Shown: positions 18,770 to 30,129, counted from the first letter of the stretch. The stretch is 64,000 nucleotides of DNA from Lentibacillus sp. Marseille-P4043 (GCF_900258515.1 NZ_LT984884.1:1213290-1277289), one strand, 5' to 3'. Notes: generated from the sequence alone by a model not told the origin. Program-made: numbers and translations.

Positions 18770-19540
18770 TCGCCCCATCGAAAATATTTGTTGTTTTTGA
18801 CACAATAGATATAAACTGCGCAATGGTGGAAATTTTCTTCGCGATGCTTTCTCTAAATTTAATGGGTCTGAGTTCATTAACCCGCTACGGCAGAATACTT
18901 CGCTTTCCGTGGGCACGGCCTCAGCCTCCTCGGAAGCAAAGTGCGCTTCCTGCGGGGTCTTCGGACACGTGCTATTCCCACAGGAGTCTACGTATTCTGC
19001 CTCCGCTGGTAGTGGCTTTCTGGTTAGAGAGTAGTATTGGATCAATGATTCATGGTTTTCCTCTCATTTGATCAGGAAGTTATTCCAAGGCTTGGGGAAA
19101 ATGCGAGAACCCAATGGGAAAAGGAACAATCTGAAGACCCCACAGGACATGGAAAGCTTCGACAGCGATACATCGTACGGAGGAAAAGTGCTTTTCTTTT
19201 TCGAGAAGTCGACTACCCAAGACGAAAATCAATTATAATAAAAATGGACTATAATTTTTATTATTTAATCCTGCAATAGATATTGGAAATGCAACGCACC
19301 ATACCCAGCGGAGGAAATACATGGAGACTCCTGGGGGAGAAGAGGCATCGGTGAGACCCCGCAGTGCGGAAGGGGAACAAAGGCTAAGGTCGCCACGTCC
19401 TGTGGCAACGCCTTTGTGACCAACGTCGTGTTGGCCTGAGTAGGCTCAACAGCCGCCCGCGGAAAGCGAAATGTATTTCCGTAGCGGTAATCAGTGCACA
19501 GTTTATATCAACTACGAAATTGAAAAGCAACAAACAATGC
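18770..19540. repeat. Mosaic of modular intergenic repeats
   Basis: The whole gap between acdA and meaB is repeat material and holds no credible gene. Recognisable pieces: GACACAATAGATATAAA (about 18798), a reverse core GAATACTTCGCTTTCCG (about 18893), GCCTCAGCCTCCTCGG, CTGCGGGGTCTTCGGACACG (about 18954), and a module with ACATCGTACGGAGG (about 19171). A second block (about 19306-19510) has GGAGGAAATACATGGAGACTCC, a GCCAC-GTGGC hairpin and the forward core GGAAAGCGAAATGTATTTCCG (about 19461). Pieces match other gaps in this window in both orientations. Confidence 0.8.
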
Positions 19541-19577
19541 GAAAACAGCTATACGAAAAGAAGAAAGGATGTGTCCC

Positions 19578-20510
19578 ATGCATGCACTAGTTGAACGGAT
19601 GAGACAACAGGATATGAGGGCGCTGGCGAAAGCAATCACGATGGTTGAAAATGATCATCCGGATAAACTGACACTCTTAAGTGATGTTTTTTCTCAAAAG
19701 AAGCACGCCCGCTATGTTGGGATAACCGGCTCACCTGGTGCAGGGAAGAGTTCCTTAGTAAATCGGTTAATTACCCATATCCGCAGCGAAGGCAAAACCG
19801 TTGCGATCATTGCAGTCGACCCCACCAGTCCATTTAGTGGTGGCGCATTGCTCGGTGATCGAGTCCGCATGAACCAGCATTTTACAGATGACGGGGTCTA
19901 TATTCGGAGTATGGCGACCCGTGGAAGTTTAGGTGGCTTAGCACGTGCCACGAAGGATGCTGTGCGAATTTGTGATGCGTACGGATTTGATGTTGTCATC
20001 GTGGAGACGGTTGGGGTCGGTCAATCTGAATTAGATATTATGAAAATAGTTGATACGACAGCATTAGTGTTAACGCCAAATAGTGGGGACGTTCTGCAGA
20101 TTTTCAAAGCAGGAATTATGGAAATAGCTGATCTATTCGTGATTAACAAAGCAGACCTCCCAGGCTATGGCAAGTTAAAATCACTATTAAAAGAACTGAT
20201 CATGATGTCGAAAACGGATGAACATGAGAAGGCAATCGTCAAAACAATCACAACGGAAAACAAAGGCATTGATAAATTGTGGCAAAAAATCAACGAACAT
20301 CATGATTTCTTGTACCAGACAAAAGTAGGTACGAAACGCCGAATTATGCAACAGGAGCTTGAGGTGTACGAATTGATTCGTGAAGAAATATGGCGTGATG
20401 TCGAGAAGTTTGTCGAGGCCGATGAGACATTACAAGTTGATGAAACTAGTGATCCATATAAATTAGCACGTGATTGGTATCAACAATGGAAAAAGAAGGG
20501 GGAAGTGTGA
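19578..20510 (+). CDS. meaB: Methylmalonyl-CoA mutase-associated GTPase MeaB family
   Basis: G3E-family GTPase chaperone that guards and reloads cobalamin in acyl-CoA mutases. 310 residues; Walker A GSPGAGKSS at 51-59, base-specificity motif NKAD (VINKADLPG), and the switch region with [15 protein letters not shown]. The ATG at 19578 is preferred over one at 19569 because AAAGGA (19564-19569) overlaps the earlier codon. It is followed two bases later by a TetR gene and then icmF. Since IcmF carries its own built-in MeaB-like GTPase, this free copy may serve another mutase or act in trans; that is inference. Confidence 0.9.
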   Translation: MHALVERMRQQDMRALAKAITMVENDHPDKLTLLSDVFSQKKHARYVGITGSPGAGKSSLVNRLITHIRSEGKTVAIIAVDPTSPFSGGALLGDRVRMNQHFTDDGVYIRSMATRGSLGGLARATKDAVRICDAYGFDVVIVETVGVGQSELDIMKIVDTTALVLTPNSGDVLQIFKAGIMEIADLFVINKADLPGYGKLKSLLKELIMMSKTDEHEKAIVKTITTENKGIDKLWQKINEHHDFLYQTKVGTKRRIMQQELEVYELIREEIWRDVEKFVEADETLQVDETSDPYKLARDWYQQWKKKGEV

Positions 20511-20511
20511 C

Positions 20512-21153
20512 ATGACACATAAACACGTTCTTTCTTCTGTTAAAGATCAAGTTTTAATTGAAAAACGTCGTAACCAAATGATTCAAGGCGCGATCACCCT
20601 TTTCAAGGAAAAGGGTTTTCACCGGACGACAACAAGGGAAATTGCGAAAGAATCAGGGTTTAGTATCGGTACATTGTATGAGTATATCCGAACAAAGGAA
20701 GATATTTTATTTTTGGTTGTTGACTCCATTCACCATCAAGTTCGGGAACGGTTAGAGGCAAAAATCGACTTAAAATCTCCATCTATGGAAAATTTTATTT
20801 CGATGATAAGATCATTTTTCCACCTGATGGATGAGATGCAGGAGGAGGTTTTGATCCTTTATCAAGAAGTAAAATCCTTGAAAAAGGAGTCAAGGGATTA
20901 TGTGCTGCAAAAGGAACGTGACATGGTTGGAATGCTAGAACGTGTCCTTGTCGTCTGTTTACCAAATGAAATATCTAAACATGACGCAGAACTTATAGCC
21001 AATAACATATTTGTTCAAGGGCAAATGTGGGGGTTCAGAAGATGGATACTCCAAAAGCAATTTACCCTTGATGCGTACATCGACGGTCAAATTGATTATC
21101 TATTAAAAATTTTGACGATTGATCAAGAGCAATTAGGTAAGAAAAACGCTTAA
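20512..21153 (+). CDS. TetR/AcrR family transcriptional regulator
   Basis: A 213-residue regulator. The N-terminal helix-turn-helix is clear (AITLFKEKGFHRTTTREIAKESGFSIGTLYEYI broken as helix-turn-helix at about residues 27-58). The C-terminal two thirds is an all-helical ligand domain. The start is the ATG at 20512, two bases after the meaB stop, with AGAAGGGGGA upstream. Being placed between meaB and icmF, it most likely senses an acyl-CoA and controls this operon or the beta-oxidation genes nearby. It could be the protein that binds the TGAATGATCATTCA palindrome before fadF, but that is untested. Confidence 0.88.
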   Translation: MTHKHVLSSVKDQVLIEKRRNQMIQGAITLFKEKGFHRTTTREIAKESGFSIGTLYEYIRTKEDILFLVVDSIHHQVRERLEAKIDLKSPSMENFISMIRSFFHLMDEMQEEVLILYQEVKSLKKESRDYVLQKERDMVGMLERVLVVCLPNEISKHDAELIANNIFVQGQMWGFRRWILQKQFTLDAYIDGQIDYLLKILTIDQEQLGKKNA

Positions 21154-21168
21154 AAGGAGGCACTTGAA

Positions 21169-24100
21169 ATGGAACAAGAAGTCTATTATCCGAAAAATCC
21201 TGTCCGTATTGTAACCGCTTCAAGTTTATTTGACGGACATGATGCATCAATTAATATTATGCGAAGAATTATGCAGGCCAGTGGTGCTGAAGTTATTCAT
21301 TTGGGTCATAATCGTTCCGTGGAAGAAGTTGTTCATGCTGCTGTTCAAGAGGATGTTCAAGGGATTGCGATTTCATCTTATCAGGGTGGTCATGTGGAGT
21401 ATTTTAAATATATGGTCGATCTCTTGAAAGAACTTGGCGCGGACCATATTAAAGTCGTTGGCGGTGGTGGAGGAACTATTTTACCCCGTGAGATTAAGGA
21501 GCTTCATGACTATGGCGTAACATGGATTTTTTCACCAGAAGATGGACGAAAATATGGTCTGCAAGGAATGATTAATCGTGTACTGGAAAAATGCGATTTT
21601 ATTCCGCCAGTTGATGTAAAAAAAGATCAAGAGAAGCTGATCAAAGGGGATCGCGGTACAATTGCTCGATTTATTACCTATATGGAAAACGATGAAGTGG
21701 ATAGCAAGGAAAAGCAAGCTGTTCTTGAAGACATCCGGAAACAATCTAACAAAAATATACCTGCGCTTGGTATCACTGGAACTGGTGGAGCTGGGAAAAG
21801 TTCATTGACTGATGAATTAATCCGCCGCTTCATTCATGAAATTCCGGATAAAAAGATTGCCATTATCTCGATCGATCCAACCAAACGGAAAACAGGTGGT
21901 GCATTACTCGGTGACCGGATTCGTATGAACGCGATTTTTACTGACCGTGTATATATGCGTTCATTGGCAACACGCGATTCCCGTGATGAGCTTTCCAAAG
22001 CGATCCAAGATGTGATTGATGTTGTCAGAGCATCAGGTTATGACTTCATTATTGTGGAAACGAGTGGTATTGGGCAAGGGAATGCGGCCATCACAGATAT
22101 TACCGATTTATCCATGTATGTCATGACAGCGGAATTCGGTGCGCCATCACAACTAGAAAAAATTGATATGATCGACTTTGCTGATTTTATCGTTATTAAT
22201 AAGTTTGAACAAAAAGGGTCAGAAGATGCTTTAAGTCAAGTAAGAAAGCAATATGAACGGAGCCATATGCTCTTCCATCAGGACCAAGAAAAGTTCCCTG
22301 TCTTTGGCACAATTGCCAGCCAGTTTAATGACGAGGGGACAAATGCATTATTCGCATCGATTATTGATACGTTAAATGAAAAATACGATTGGAACAGTGA
22401 AACAGACTTCAATCGTAATACCATTGCTGAAAAGCAAAATATGATTATTACCAATGAACGCCGTCATTACTTACGTGAAATTGCCACACATATACGTAAT
22501 TATCATAGCAACACAGAAAAGCAAAGTGACATTGCTCGTAAGCTTTTCCAATTGGAAGGTGTTAAAGAAACAATCGATGATGACAATGTGGTCAAAACAA
22601 TTGATCAAACAATTGAATCTTACGAGGAAAAACTAGACCCAAGAGCGAAAAAATTGCTCGATTCCTGGGATGAAACGAAAGAAAGATACAGCCAGGAAAA
22701 AATGACGTTTTCTGTACGTGATAAAGAAATTGACATGGATATTGTCACAGAATCACTATCTGGGTTGAAGATTCCGAAAGTCGCATTTCCGAAATATACC
22801 GACTGGGGCGAGCGTTTAACTTGGTTATTGAAAGAAAACGTTCCAGGGGCGTTTCCATTTACTGCGGGGGTTTTCCCGTTTAAGCGCAAAGGGGAAGATC
22901 CAACACGCCAGTTCGCTGGAGAAGGTACACCAGAACGTACGAATCGTCGTTTCCATTACTTATCAAAGGATGATGATGCAAAACGGCTTTCCACAGCGTT
23001 TGACTCTGTAACATTATATGGGGAAGACCCGGCGCCGCGTCCAGATATTTACGGTAAAGTAGGCGAAAGTGGCGTAAATATTTGTACGCTTGACGATATG
23101 AAGAAACTTTATGATGGTTTTGATTTAACAAACCCATTAACATCTGTTTCGATGACCATCAATGGACCTGCGCCAATTATTTTAGCGATGTTTTTCAATA
23201 CGGCGATCGATCAGCAAATCACCAAATTTAAGGAAGAGAATGGTCGCGAGCCTAACAAGCAAGAGTATGAACAGCTAAAAGATGATACATTAGCAGTTGT
23301 TCGGGGAACGGTGCAAGCGGATATTTTGAAAGAAGACCAAGGGCAAAACACGTGCATTTTCTCAACGGAATTTGCACTAAGGATGATGGGTGACATTCAG
23401 CAGTATTTCATTGATAAAAAGGTACGAAACTATTATTCTGTTTCAATTTCTGGCTATCACATTGCAGAGGCAGGGGCTAATCCGATTACACAGCTTGCCT
23501 TCACACTAGCGAATGGGTTCACCTATGTCGAGTATTATTTGAGTAGGGGCATGGATGTTAATAAATTTGCAAAAAATCTATCGTTCTTCTTCTCAAATGG
23601 ACTTGATCCCGAATATACAGTGATCGGCCGTGTAGCGCGTCGGATTTGGGCGGTAACAATGCGCGATAAATATGGTGCCAACGAGCGAAGTCAAAAACTG
23701 AAATACCATGTACAAACTTCTGGAAGGTCGCTGCACGCACAGGAGATTCAGTTTAACGACATTCGTACAACATTACAGGCATTACTAGCAATTCAAGATA
23801 ACTGTAATTCCTTGCACACAAATTCGTATGATGAAGCAATCACAACACCAACCGAAGAATCGGTACGACGTGCAATGGCAATTCAAATGATTATTAATAA
23901 AGAGTTTGGCTTAACGAAAAATGAAAACTCATTACAAGGTTCATTTATCGTAGAAGAATTAACAGATCTTGTTGAGGAAGCGGTATTGCAAGAATTTGAA
24001 AAGATGAATGACCGTGGTGGTGTTTTGGGAGCAATGGAACGCCAATACCAACGTGGCAAAATCCAAGCAGAATCACTTTACTACGAAGGTAAAAAGCATT

Positions 24101-24408
24101 CTGGGGAGTTGCCAATTGTTGGGGTTAACACATACTTAAGTCCAAATCCGCCATCAGAGGATGAAATTGATTCCATGGAACTTGCCCGCGCATCTACCGA
24201 AGAGAAAGAGCATCAAATTAGTGAATTGCATAAGTTCCAGAATGCGAATAAAGAGCATATTGACGCCGCATTAAAACAACTAAAACAAGTTGCAGCATCA
24301 GGCGGAAACATTTTTACAGAATTAATGGAAACAGTTAAAGTAGCAAGCCTCGGTCAAATTACCAATGCCCTATATGAAGTAGGCGGCCAGTACAGAAGAA
24401 ACATGTAA
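21169..24408 (+). CDS. icmF: Fused isobutyryl-CoA mutase / GTPase IcmF
   Basis: Adenosylcobalamin-dependent mutase that interconverts isobutyryl- and n-butyryl-CoA (some forms act on isovaleryl/pivalyl-CoA). The 1079-residue chain has the fused order expected. A B12-binding domain (cobalt-ligand His in FDGHDASIN, residue 24) comes first, then a MeaB-like GTPase (Walker [10 protein letters not shown] near 204) and a large TIM-barrel mutase subunit (about 560-1079, with [10 protein letters not shown] and [10 protein letters not shown]). AAAGGAGG precedes the ATG at 21169. Context with acyl-CoA dehydrogenases suggests branched-chain acid catabolism. Length and domains are complete. Confidence 0.94.
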   Translation: MEQEVYYPKNPVRIVTASSLFDGHDASINIMRRIMQASGAEVIHLGHNRSVEEVVHAAVQEDVQGIAISSYQGGHVEYFKYMVDLLKELGADHIKVVGGGGGTILPREIKELHDYGVTWIFSPEDGRKYGLQGMINRVLEKCDFIPPVDVKKDQEKLIKGDRGTIARFITYMENDEVDSKEKQAVLEDIRKQSNKNIPALGITGTGGAGKSSLTDELIRRFIHEIPDKKIAIISIDPTKRKTGGALLGDRIRMNAIFTDRVYMRSLATRDSRDELSKAIQDVIDVVRASGYDFIIVETSGIGQGNAAITDITDLSMYVMTAEFGAPSQLEKIDMIDFADFIVINKFEQKGSEDALSQVRKQYERSHMLFHQDQEKFPVFGTIASQFNDEGTNALFASIIDTLNEKYDWNSETDFNRNTIAEKQNMIITNERRHYLREIATHIRNYHSNTEKQSDIARKLFQLEGVKETIDDDNVVKTIDQTIESYEEKLDPRAKKLLDSWDETKERYSQEKMTFSVRDKEIDMDIVTESLSGLKIPKVAFPKYTDWGERLTWLLKENVPGAFPFTAGVFPFKRKGEDPTRQFAGEGTPERTNRRFHYLSKDDDAKRLSTAFDSVTLYGEDPAPRPDIYGKVGESGVNICTLDDMKKLYDGFDLTNPLTSVSMTINGPAPIILAMFFNTAIDQQITKFKEENGREPNKQEYEQLKDDTLAVVRGTVQADILKEDQGQNTCIFSTEFALRMMGDIQQYFIDKKVRNYYSVSISGYHIAEAGANPITQLAFTLANGFTYVEYYLSRGMDVNKFAKNLSFFFSNGLDPEYTVIGRVARRIWAVTMRDKYGANERSQKLKYHVQTSGRSLHAQEIQFNDIRTTLQALLAIQDNCNSLHTNSYDEAITTPTEESVRRAMAIQMIINKEFGLTKNENSLQGSFIVEELTDLVEEAVLQEFEKMNDRGGVLGAMERQYQRGKIQAESLYYEGKKHSGELPIVGVNTYLSPNPPSEDEIDSMELARASTEEKEHQISELHKFQNANKEHIDAALKQLKQVAASGGNIFTELMETVKVASLGQITNALYEVGGQYRRNM

Positions 24409-24433
24409 TAGCAAATTGACAAGAGGCAATGAT

Positions 24434-24474
24434 AAAAAGTTGAGAAAAGCAATCTTGTTTTTCTCAACTTTTTT
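24434..24474 (+). terminator. Rho-independent terminator after icmF
   Basis: AAAGTTGAGAAAA pairs with TTTTCTCAACTTT around a short loop and runs into TTTTTT. Confidence 0.88.
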
Positions 24475-24660
24475 CTATCCTTTCACTAGCATAATCAGCT
24501 TTGATTTGTTTATAATGTATGGTATGGTTTAGTATGATTATGTTGAAGTTCAATAATAATGTAGATGATTAATTCAACTTTAGCAGTAATAAAATAGGAT
24601 CAAACAGTTAACTGAGGCAAACTTGGGACGTTCTAATAATTGCCTTGACAATGCTAAGTA

Positions 24661-25092
24661 ACTAAGAAATTGCTCCCTCGCCGTTCCGGAAATACACTAC
24701 GCTTTCCGCGGGTGGCTGCTGAGCCTCCTCGAGCTATCGCTCTCCGGGGTCTCACCTAGGCCTTTCTTCCCGCAGGAGTCTCCGTGTATTTCCTCCACTG
24801 GTATTGCATTTACTACCATTAACTGTAGTAGTATGTGTTCTATCAAGTCACATTCTACCACTTCACTAGTCCGGGTGAGTGGAGGGTGGTGACTCCTGCG
24901 GGAACAGCACGCGTCCGAAGACCCCGCAGAGTGGTTTGAAAAGGAGGGTCGACTAAAACCGTCCTTTGCGGACAACGTCGACATACCCCTCGCCGGGGCA
25001 AGGAGGCTGAGGCCGTGCCCGCGGAAAGCATCCACCCGGAGCGATCCCGGACGGCGAGAATGCGCGTACTTATAGAAAAGAGCCCAACAGTC
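24661..25092. repeat. Long modular repeat, left of rpoE
   Basis: About 430 bases. It opens with a reverse core (CGGAAATACACTACGCTTTCC) joined to CTGAGCCTCCTCG, then GGAGTCTCCGTGTATTTCC. Next comes a block from CTAGTCCGGGTGAGTGG, through GAAGACCCCGCAG, AAAACCGTCCTTTGCGG and GAGGCTGAGGCCGTGCCCG, to TATAGAAAAGAGCCCA. The same string in the same direction recurs at 26212-26732. The two ends are related as inverted repeats (GCTTTCCGCGGG near the start, CCCGCGGAAAGC near the end). The flanking 24475-24660 and 25093-25275 are A+T-rich with no gene. Confidence 0.85.
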
Positions 25093-25275
25093 GAAGTTTG
25101 TTTAAATGCATTTAATCCAAAGTCAACTTGAGCAGTGAATACTCATACTTCCTCGTTTTATCAAGGTTTATCTGTCCATTTCACGCTGCGAAAGTTGAGT
25201 TATTAATAAATTGTTTTATTATAAAAAAAGGGCTGTGCAAAGCCTTTATTACACAAGAAAAGGGAGTGCGGTACC

Positions 25276-25818
25276 GTGAGCTTGAAAAACTATGGCCACG
25301 AAGAATTAGCAAACATGTCAATGATTGATTTGGCAGATTTAATTTTAACAGATGAAAAAAAGGCGCTAGATTTTAGAGATATTTTCAAAAAGGTAGCTGA
25401 ATTAAAAGGGTTCTCAGAGGATGAAGAGAGGGAATTTATTGCTCAGTTTTATACTGATTTAAACATTAATGGGCATTTTATGACACTTGGCTCGAACTTG
25501 TGGGGATTGAAACGCTGGTATCCTGTTGAACAAATTGATGAAGAAATAACAGCAGAACCGAAGAAAAAGAAGAAAACAAAAAAGCCGAAGAAGAAAAAAG
25601 TAGAGGAAGAGGAAACGTTTGAATCCGCCGAAAAGGAGCTTGATATCGTTGACGAAGATATTGAAAAACTGACTGGTAAACTGACGGATGATGACGATGA
25701 CGAAAGCTTCGATAATGACTTCGACGCTGAAGATGACTATGATGAGTTTGCTGAAGATGACGAAGAGCTAGATGATGAAGAAGATGAAGAGGAAGAAGAA
25801 GAAAAGACAGATAAATAA
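25276..25818 (+). CDS. rpoE: DNA-directed RNA polymerase subunit delta
   Basis: Gram-positive-specific polymerase subunit that aids recycling and promoter selectivity. The 180-residue product has the HARE-HTH-type N-terminal domain (about 1-90, with MSMIDLADLILTDEKKALDFRD and GSNLWGLKRWYPVEQ). A lysine-rich linker (KKKKKTKKPKKKK) follows, then a long Asp/Glu tail from about residue 135, as in Bacillus delta. The start is GTG at 25276 after AAGGGAG. It is bracketed by two long direct repeats. The pyrG promoter begins 11 bases after its stop, and no separate rpoE terminator is seen, so the pyrG attenuator hairpin may also end rpoE transcripts. Confidence 0.95.
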   Translation: MSLKNYGHEELANMSMIDLADLILTDEKKALDFRDIFKKVAELKGFSEDEEREFIAQFYTDLNINGHFMTLGSNLWGLKRWYPVEQIDEEITAEPKKKKKTKKPKKKKVEEEETFESAEKELDIVDEDIEKLTGKLTDDDDDESFDNDFDAEDDYDEFAEDDEELDDEEDEEEEEEKTDK

Positions 25819-25829
25819 TAATTGGTAGC

Positions 25830-25871
25830 TTGACTTTTTTATTATCTATGCGTACAATGCTTATTGGGCTC
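25830..25871 (+). promoter_or_regulatory. pyrG promoter with GGGCTC initiation site
   Basis: TTGACT at 25830-25835, 17-bp spacer, TACAAT at 25853-25858, then GGGCTC starting at 25866, seven bases after the -10. In Bacillus subtilis pyrG transcripts start with GGGC and low CTP makes polymerase stutter, adding extra G residues; the same start is present here. Confidence 0.82.
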
Positions 25872-25886
25872 TTTAAATTAGAATTC

Positions 25887-25918
25887 AAAGCGTTCCCCCT
25901 AATTGGGGGAACGCTTTT
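25887..25918 (+). promoter_or_regulatory. pyrG CTP-sensing transcription attenuator
   Basis: AAAGCGTTCCCCC and GGGGGAACGCTTTT form a strong terminator stem 21 bases after the GGGCTC start. The rising arm contains the pyrimidine tract TTCCCCC. By the known pyrG mechanism, poly-G added at the 5' end when CTP is low would pair with this tract and stop the terminator from folding. Known mechanism; application here is inference from promoter, start and tract. Unusually, about 900 bases of repeats separate it from the coding start. Confidence 0.78.
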
Positions 25919-25926
25919 CGTGTTTT

Positions 25927-26050
25927 ATAACAAAAGCGGAAGTGCCTGTTTAGCGACGTACTGACTGTGTCCAGGGACTGCGATTACTCTCGTCCCACTG
26001 AAAACCTTTGCCAAGCAGGGTGGTTCGGTGTTGTTGTCCGATTTGCTACT
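25927..26050. repeat. Truncated copy of the ACAAAAGCGGAAG repeat
   Basis: Begins ACAAAAGCGGAAGTGCCTG and continues TTTAGCGACGTACTGACTG, similar to the unit at 30803-31037, then GGACTGCGATTACTC and GGGTGGTTCGGTG. The piece GACTGCGATTACTCGCCCC near 18757 is related. 26050-26211 is A+T-rich with no gene. Confidence 0.65.
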
Positions 26051-26211
26051 TTTAAAACACACATTTTAAAGAGAAACTTAACATGTTACACGTTTAAATA
26101 ATGTGTTATTACACACATTATATGGTAATTATACTTTTTAAGAATGAACGAATAACACGCACGATAGCGGAAGGCTCCTTTCATAAAATTTGTTGCTTTT
26201 TAATTTCGTAA

Positions 26212-26732
26212 TTAATATAAAATGCGCACTAATTACCGCTACGGAAATACACTTCGCTTTCCGGGGGCGGCTGTTGAGCCTCCTCGTGCTGACGCACTGC
26301 GGGGTCTCACCGATGCCTCTCATCCCCCAGGAGTCTCCGTGTATTTCCTCCGCTGGTATTACATTTACTACCATTAGCCGTAGTTGTAAGTGTCTATAAG
26401 CATTCCTATCATTTCACTAGTCCGGGTGAGTGGAGGGTGGTGACTCCTTGAAAATACAGACCGATTTTCTGCGTGCGATGTATCGCTGACGTAGCCTTCC
26501 TTGTCCTGCGGGAACAATGGTTTTCGGTGGGGCGAGTTAGCGCAGCCCCAGCACGTGTCCGAAGACCCCGCAGGAAGTGGTTTTAAAAGGAGGGTCGACT
26601 AAAACCGTCCTTTGCGGACAACGTCGACATACCCCTCGCCGGGGCAAGGAGGCTGAGGCCGTGCCCGCGGAAAGCATCCACCCGGAACGATCCCGGACGG
26701 TGGTAAATGCACATACTTATAGAAAAGAGCCC
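26212..26732. repeat. Long modular repeat, right of rpoE, with two nested modules
   Basis: Same-direction copy of the unit at 24661-25092. Relative to that copy it carries two extra inserts. One, about 59 bases, falls after GACTCCT and contains TGCGTGCGATGTATCGCTGACG. The other, about 36 bases, falls after GGGAACA and has a GGGGC-GCCCC hairpin. The first insert also occurs in the same site at 35834-35910. Ends with TATAGAAAAGAGCCCAGCAG, followed by a TATATCTATT block just before pyrG. Confidence 0.85.
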
Positions 26733-26796
26733 AGCAGTTATGTCGCATTTTATATCTATTAAGTCAAAAGCAACAATTTATAAGAAAACAGCCTAA

Positions 26797-28419
<1,623 letters not shown>

Positions 28420-28435
28420 TATTTTTTCAATCACT

Positions 28436-28461
28436 AAACCCGCTATTGTAGCGGGTTTTTG
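28436..28461 (+). terminator. Rho-independent terminator after pyrG
   Basis: AAACCCGCT and AGCGGGTTT pair perfectly around ATTGT, followed by TTTTG. Confidence 0.92.
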
Positions 28462-28524
28462 TGTGAATTAAGCTGGTGCTCATCTCATAAATACCACTTG
28501 TTTTTGAGATTTGTTCGTTAAAAA

Positions 28525-28554
28525 AGAGGAAATGGGCAGTTTTGTAGCGAAATA
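28525..28554 (+). promoter_or_regulatory. Sigma-H-type promoter for spo0F
   Basis: AGAGGAAAT at 28525-28533 fits the sigma-H -35 consensus RNAGGAWWW completely. AGCGAAATA at 28546-28554 fits RNNGAATWW at all but one position, with a 12-bp spacer. spo0F is sigma-H dependent in Bacillus subtilis, which supports the call. No clear Spo0A box was found nearby. Confidence 0.72.
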
Positions 28555-28600
28555 ACTATAGCAGAGAGATATTGATACGAATAAGGATGGGTTGAGTTCT

Positions 28601-28990
28601 ATGAGAAGAGAGATATTAATTGTTGATGATCAACCTGGTATACGATTATTGCTTCAGGAAGTTTTTATAAATGAAGGCTACCAAGTTGAGACAGCAAATA
28701 CGGGGAAAGAAGCGTTAGAAAAAATACATAGTAACACATTTGATTTAATTATGCTGGATTATAAATTACCAATTGTTGATGGGGCAGAAGTTTTGCAACG
28801 ATTGGAAGAGCAAGGAATTACGACACCTGCCATTTTGATGAGTGGCCTGGCAGAGGGATTAGTTAAGGAATCGGAAAAATATAGCATGGTGCAAGAGGTT
28901 ATTGCCAAGCCATTTAATATTCAGGATGTTTGTTCAACGGTTAAAACGCTATTAGACAGAAAAGTACAGGCACAGGGGGAAGGAAAATAA
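28601..28990 (+). CDS. spo0F: Sporulation response regulator Spo0F
   Basis: Single-domain receiver that takes phosphate from sporulation kinases and passes it to Spo0B in the phosphorelay. 129 residues with ILIVDDQ (acidic pocket, residues 9-10), phospho-acceptor Asp 53 in IMLDYKLP, and Lys in AKPFN. The ATG at 28601 is chosen because AAGGATGG at 28582-28589 is correctly spaced; a TTG nine bases earlier is too close. The switch residue is Ser (LMSGLAEG) where Bacillus subtilis has Thr 82 followed by Ala-Tyr, a mild change. Located between pyrG and fbaA as in Bacillus subtilis. Confidence 0.9.
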   Translation: MRREILIVDDQPGIRLLLQEVFINEGYQVETANTGKEALEKIHSNTFDLIMLDYKLPIVDGAEVLQRLEEQGITTPAILMSGLAEGLVKESEKYSMVQEVIAKPFNIQDVCSTVKTLLDRKVQAQGEGK

Positions 28991-29073
28991 AAAGGGCGTT
29001 TGGTGACTTTCGAAACTGAAGGACATATACGCTTCCTATTTCTTCATCATTTTCTTGCTACATAGGTAACGAA

Positions 29074-29102
29074 TTGGTATTCTTATATGGTAGCTATTTA
29101 AT
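29074..29102 (+). promoter_or_regulatory. Possible sigma-A promoter for fbaA
   Basis: TTGGTA at 29074-29079 and TTTAAT at 29097-29102 with 17-bp spacing, about 40 bases before the fbaA start. Confidence 0.4.
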
Positions 29103-29143
29103 TTAAGTAGATGATCGGGTGTCTATGAAGGAGGATATATAGT

Positions 29144-30001
29144 ATGCCATTGGTATCAATGAAGGAAATGCTTGAAAAAGGGAAAGCAAATGGGTATGCT
29201 GTTGGACAGTTTAATTTAAATAATTTGGAATATGTCCAAGCAATATTGGAAGCAGCTGAAGCGGAAAAGTCACCCGTTATTTTAGGTGTGTCTGAAGGTG
29301 CTGGGAAATATATGGGTGGCTTTAACGTTGTCGTGGCAATGGTTAAGGCGCTAATGGAAGCAAAGGACGTAACAGTTCCAGTCGCTATTCATTTAGATCA
29401 TGGCTCTAGCTTTAAAAAGGCAGCTGAAGCAATTCACGCAGGATTTACTTCAGTTATGATTGATGCTTCACATGACCCATTAGAAGAAAATATTGCAGTA
29501 ACGAAAAAAGTGGTTGAACTAGCACATATTCATGGCGTTTCTGTGGAAGCAGAACTTGGAACAGTTGGTGGACAAGAAGACGACGTTGTTGCTGATGGTG
29601 TCATTTATGCTGATCCTAAAGAATGTTTAGAGCTTGTTAATAATACTGGCATTGATTGTTTAGCGCCGGCACTTGGCTCTGTTCATGGACCATACAAGGG
29701 CGAACCCAATTTAGGGTTTAAGCAAATGGAAGAAATCTCCAAGACAATTGAACTTCCTTTGGTATTACATGGTGGTACTGGTATCCCAACAAAAGATATT
29801 CAACATTCCATTTCATTAGGCACGGCAAAAATTAATGTCAATACAGAAAATCAAATTGCTCAGGCTAAAAAGGTTCGTGAAGTATTAAAAGATAAACCCG
29901 ATCTATATGATCCTCGTAAATACTTAGGACCTGGACGCGATGCAATTAAAGAAACAGTAATTGGTAAAATGCGCGAATTTGGTTCATCAAACCAAGCGTA
30001 A
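29144..30001 (+). CDS. fbaA: Class II fructose-1,6-bisphosphate aldolase
   Basis: Zinc aldolase of glycolysis/gluconeogenesis splitting fructose 1,6-bisphosphate. 285 residues, equal to Bacillus subtilis FbaA. Zinc-binding His are in IHLDHGSSF (about 83-86), VHGPYKGEP (about 181) and LHGGTGIP (about 208); the phosphate-binding AKINVNTE follows. GAAGGAGGA precedes the ATG at 29144. Sits between spo0F and tal on the same strand, conserved order. A hairpin follows the stop, so tal may be partly or wholly uncoupled. Confidence 0.96.
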   Translation: MPLVSMKEMLEKGKANGYAVGQFNLNNLEYVQAILEAAEAEKSPVILGVSEGAGKYMGGFNVVVAMVKALMEAKDVTVPVAIHLDHGSSFKKAAEAIHAGFTSVMIDASHDPLEENIAVTKKVVELAHIHGVSVEAELGTVGGQEDDVVADGVIYADPKECLELVNNTGIDCLAPALGSVHGPYKGEPNLGFKQMEEISKTIELPLVLHGGTGIPTKDIQHSISLGTAKINVNTENQIAQAKKVREVLKDKPDLYDPRKYLGPGRDAIKETVIGKMREFGSSNQA

Positions 30002-30027
30002 GCCACTCAATAAACAAAAAGAAAGAT

Positions 30028-30069
30028 GACAAAGAAAGTTGGGGAAGTTTTTCTCTAGTTTTCTTTGTC
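30028..30069 (+). terminator. Weak hairpin after fbaA
   Basis: GACAAAGAAA at 30028-30037 pairs with TTTCTTTGTC at 30060-30069 across a 22-base loop; the following sequence TAACTTTTA is a poor T-run, so termination may be partial. Confidence 0.5.
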
Positions 30070-30129
30070 TAACTTTTATTTATGTTGTTTTTATAAAATT
30101 AAATGCAAAGAAAGGGAGGAACTTTTAAC

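Noticed and set aside
18754..19279. Short ORFs in the acdA-meaB gap
   Set aside because: The whole stretch is repeat modules found in several other gaps in both orientations; no ribosome sites.
25478..25888. Reverse-strand ORF over rpoE
   Set aside because: Shadow of the acidic delta tail (GAA/GAT codons give Ser/Leu/His runs on the other strand); it also covers the pyrG promoter.
26577..26762. Small ORF before pyrG as a leader peptide
   Set aside because: It lies in the repeat block and a matching stretch occurs at 24940-25080 without a downstream pyrG; control is better explained by the attenuator.
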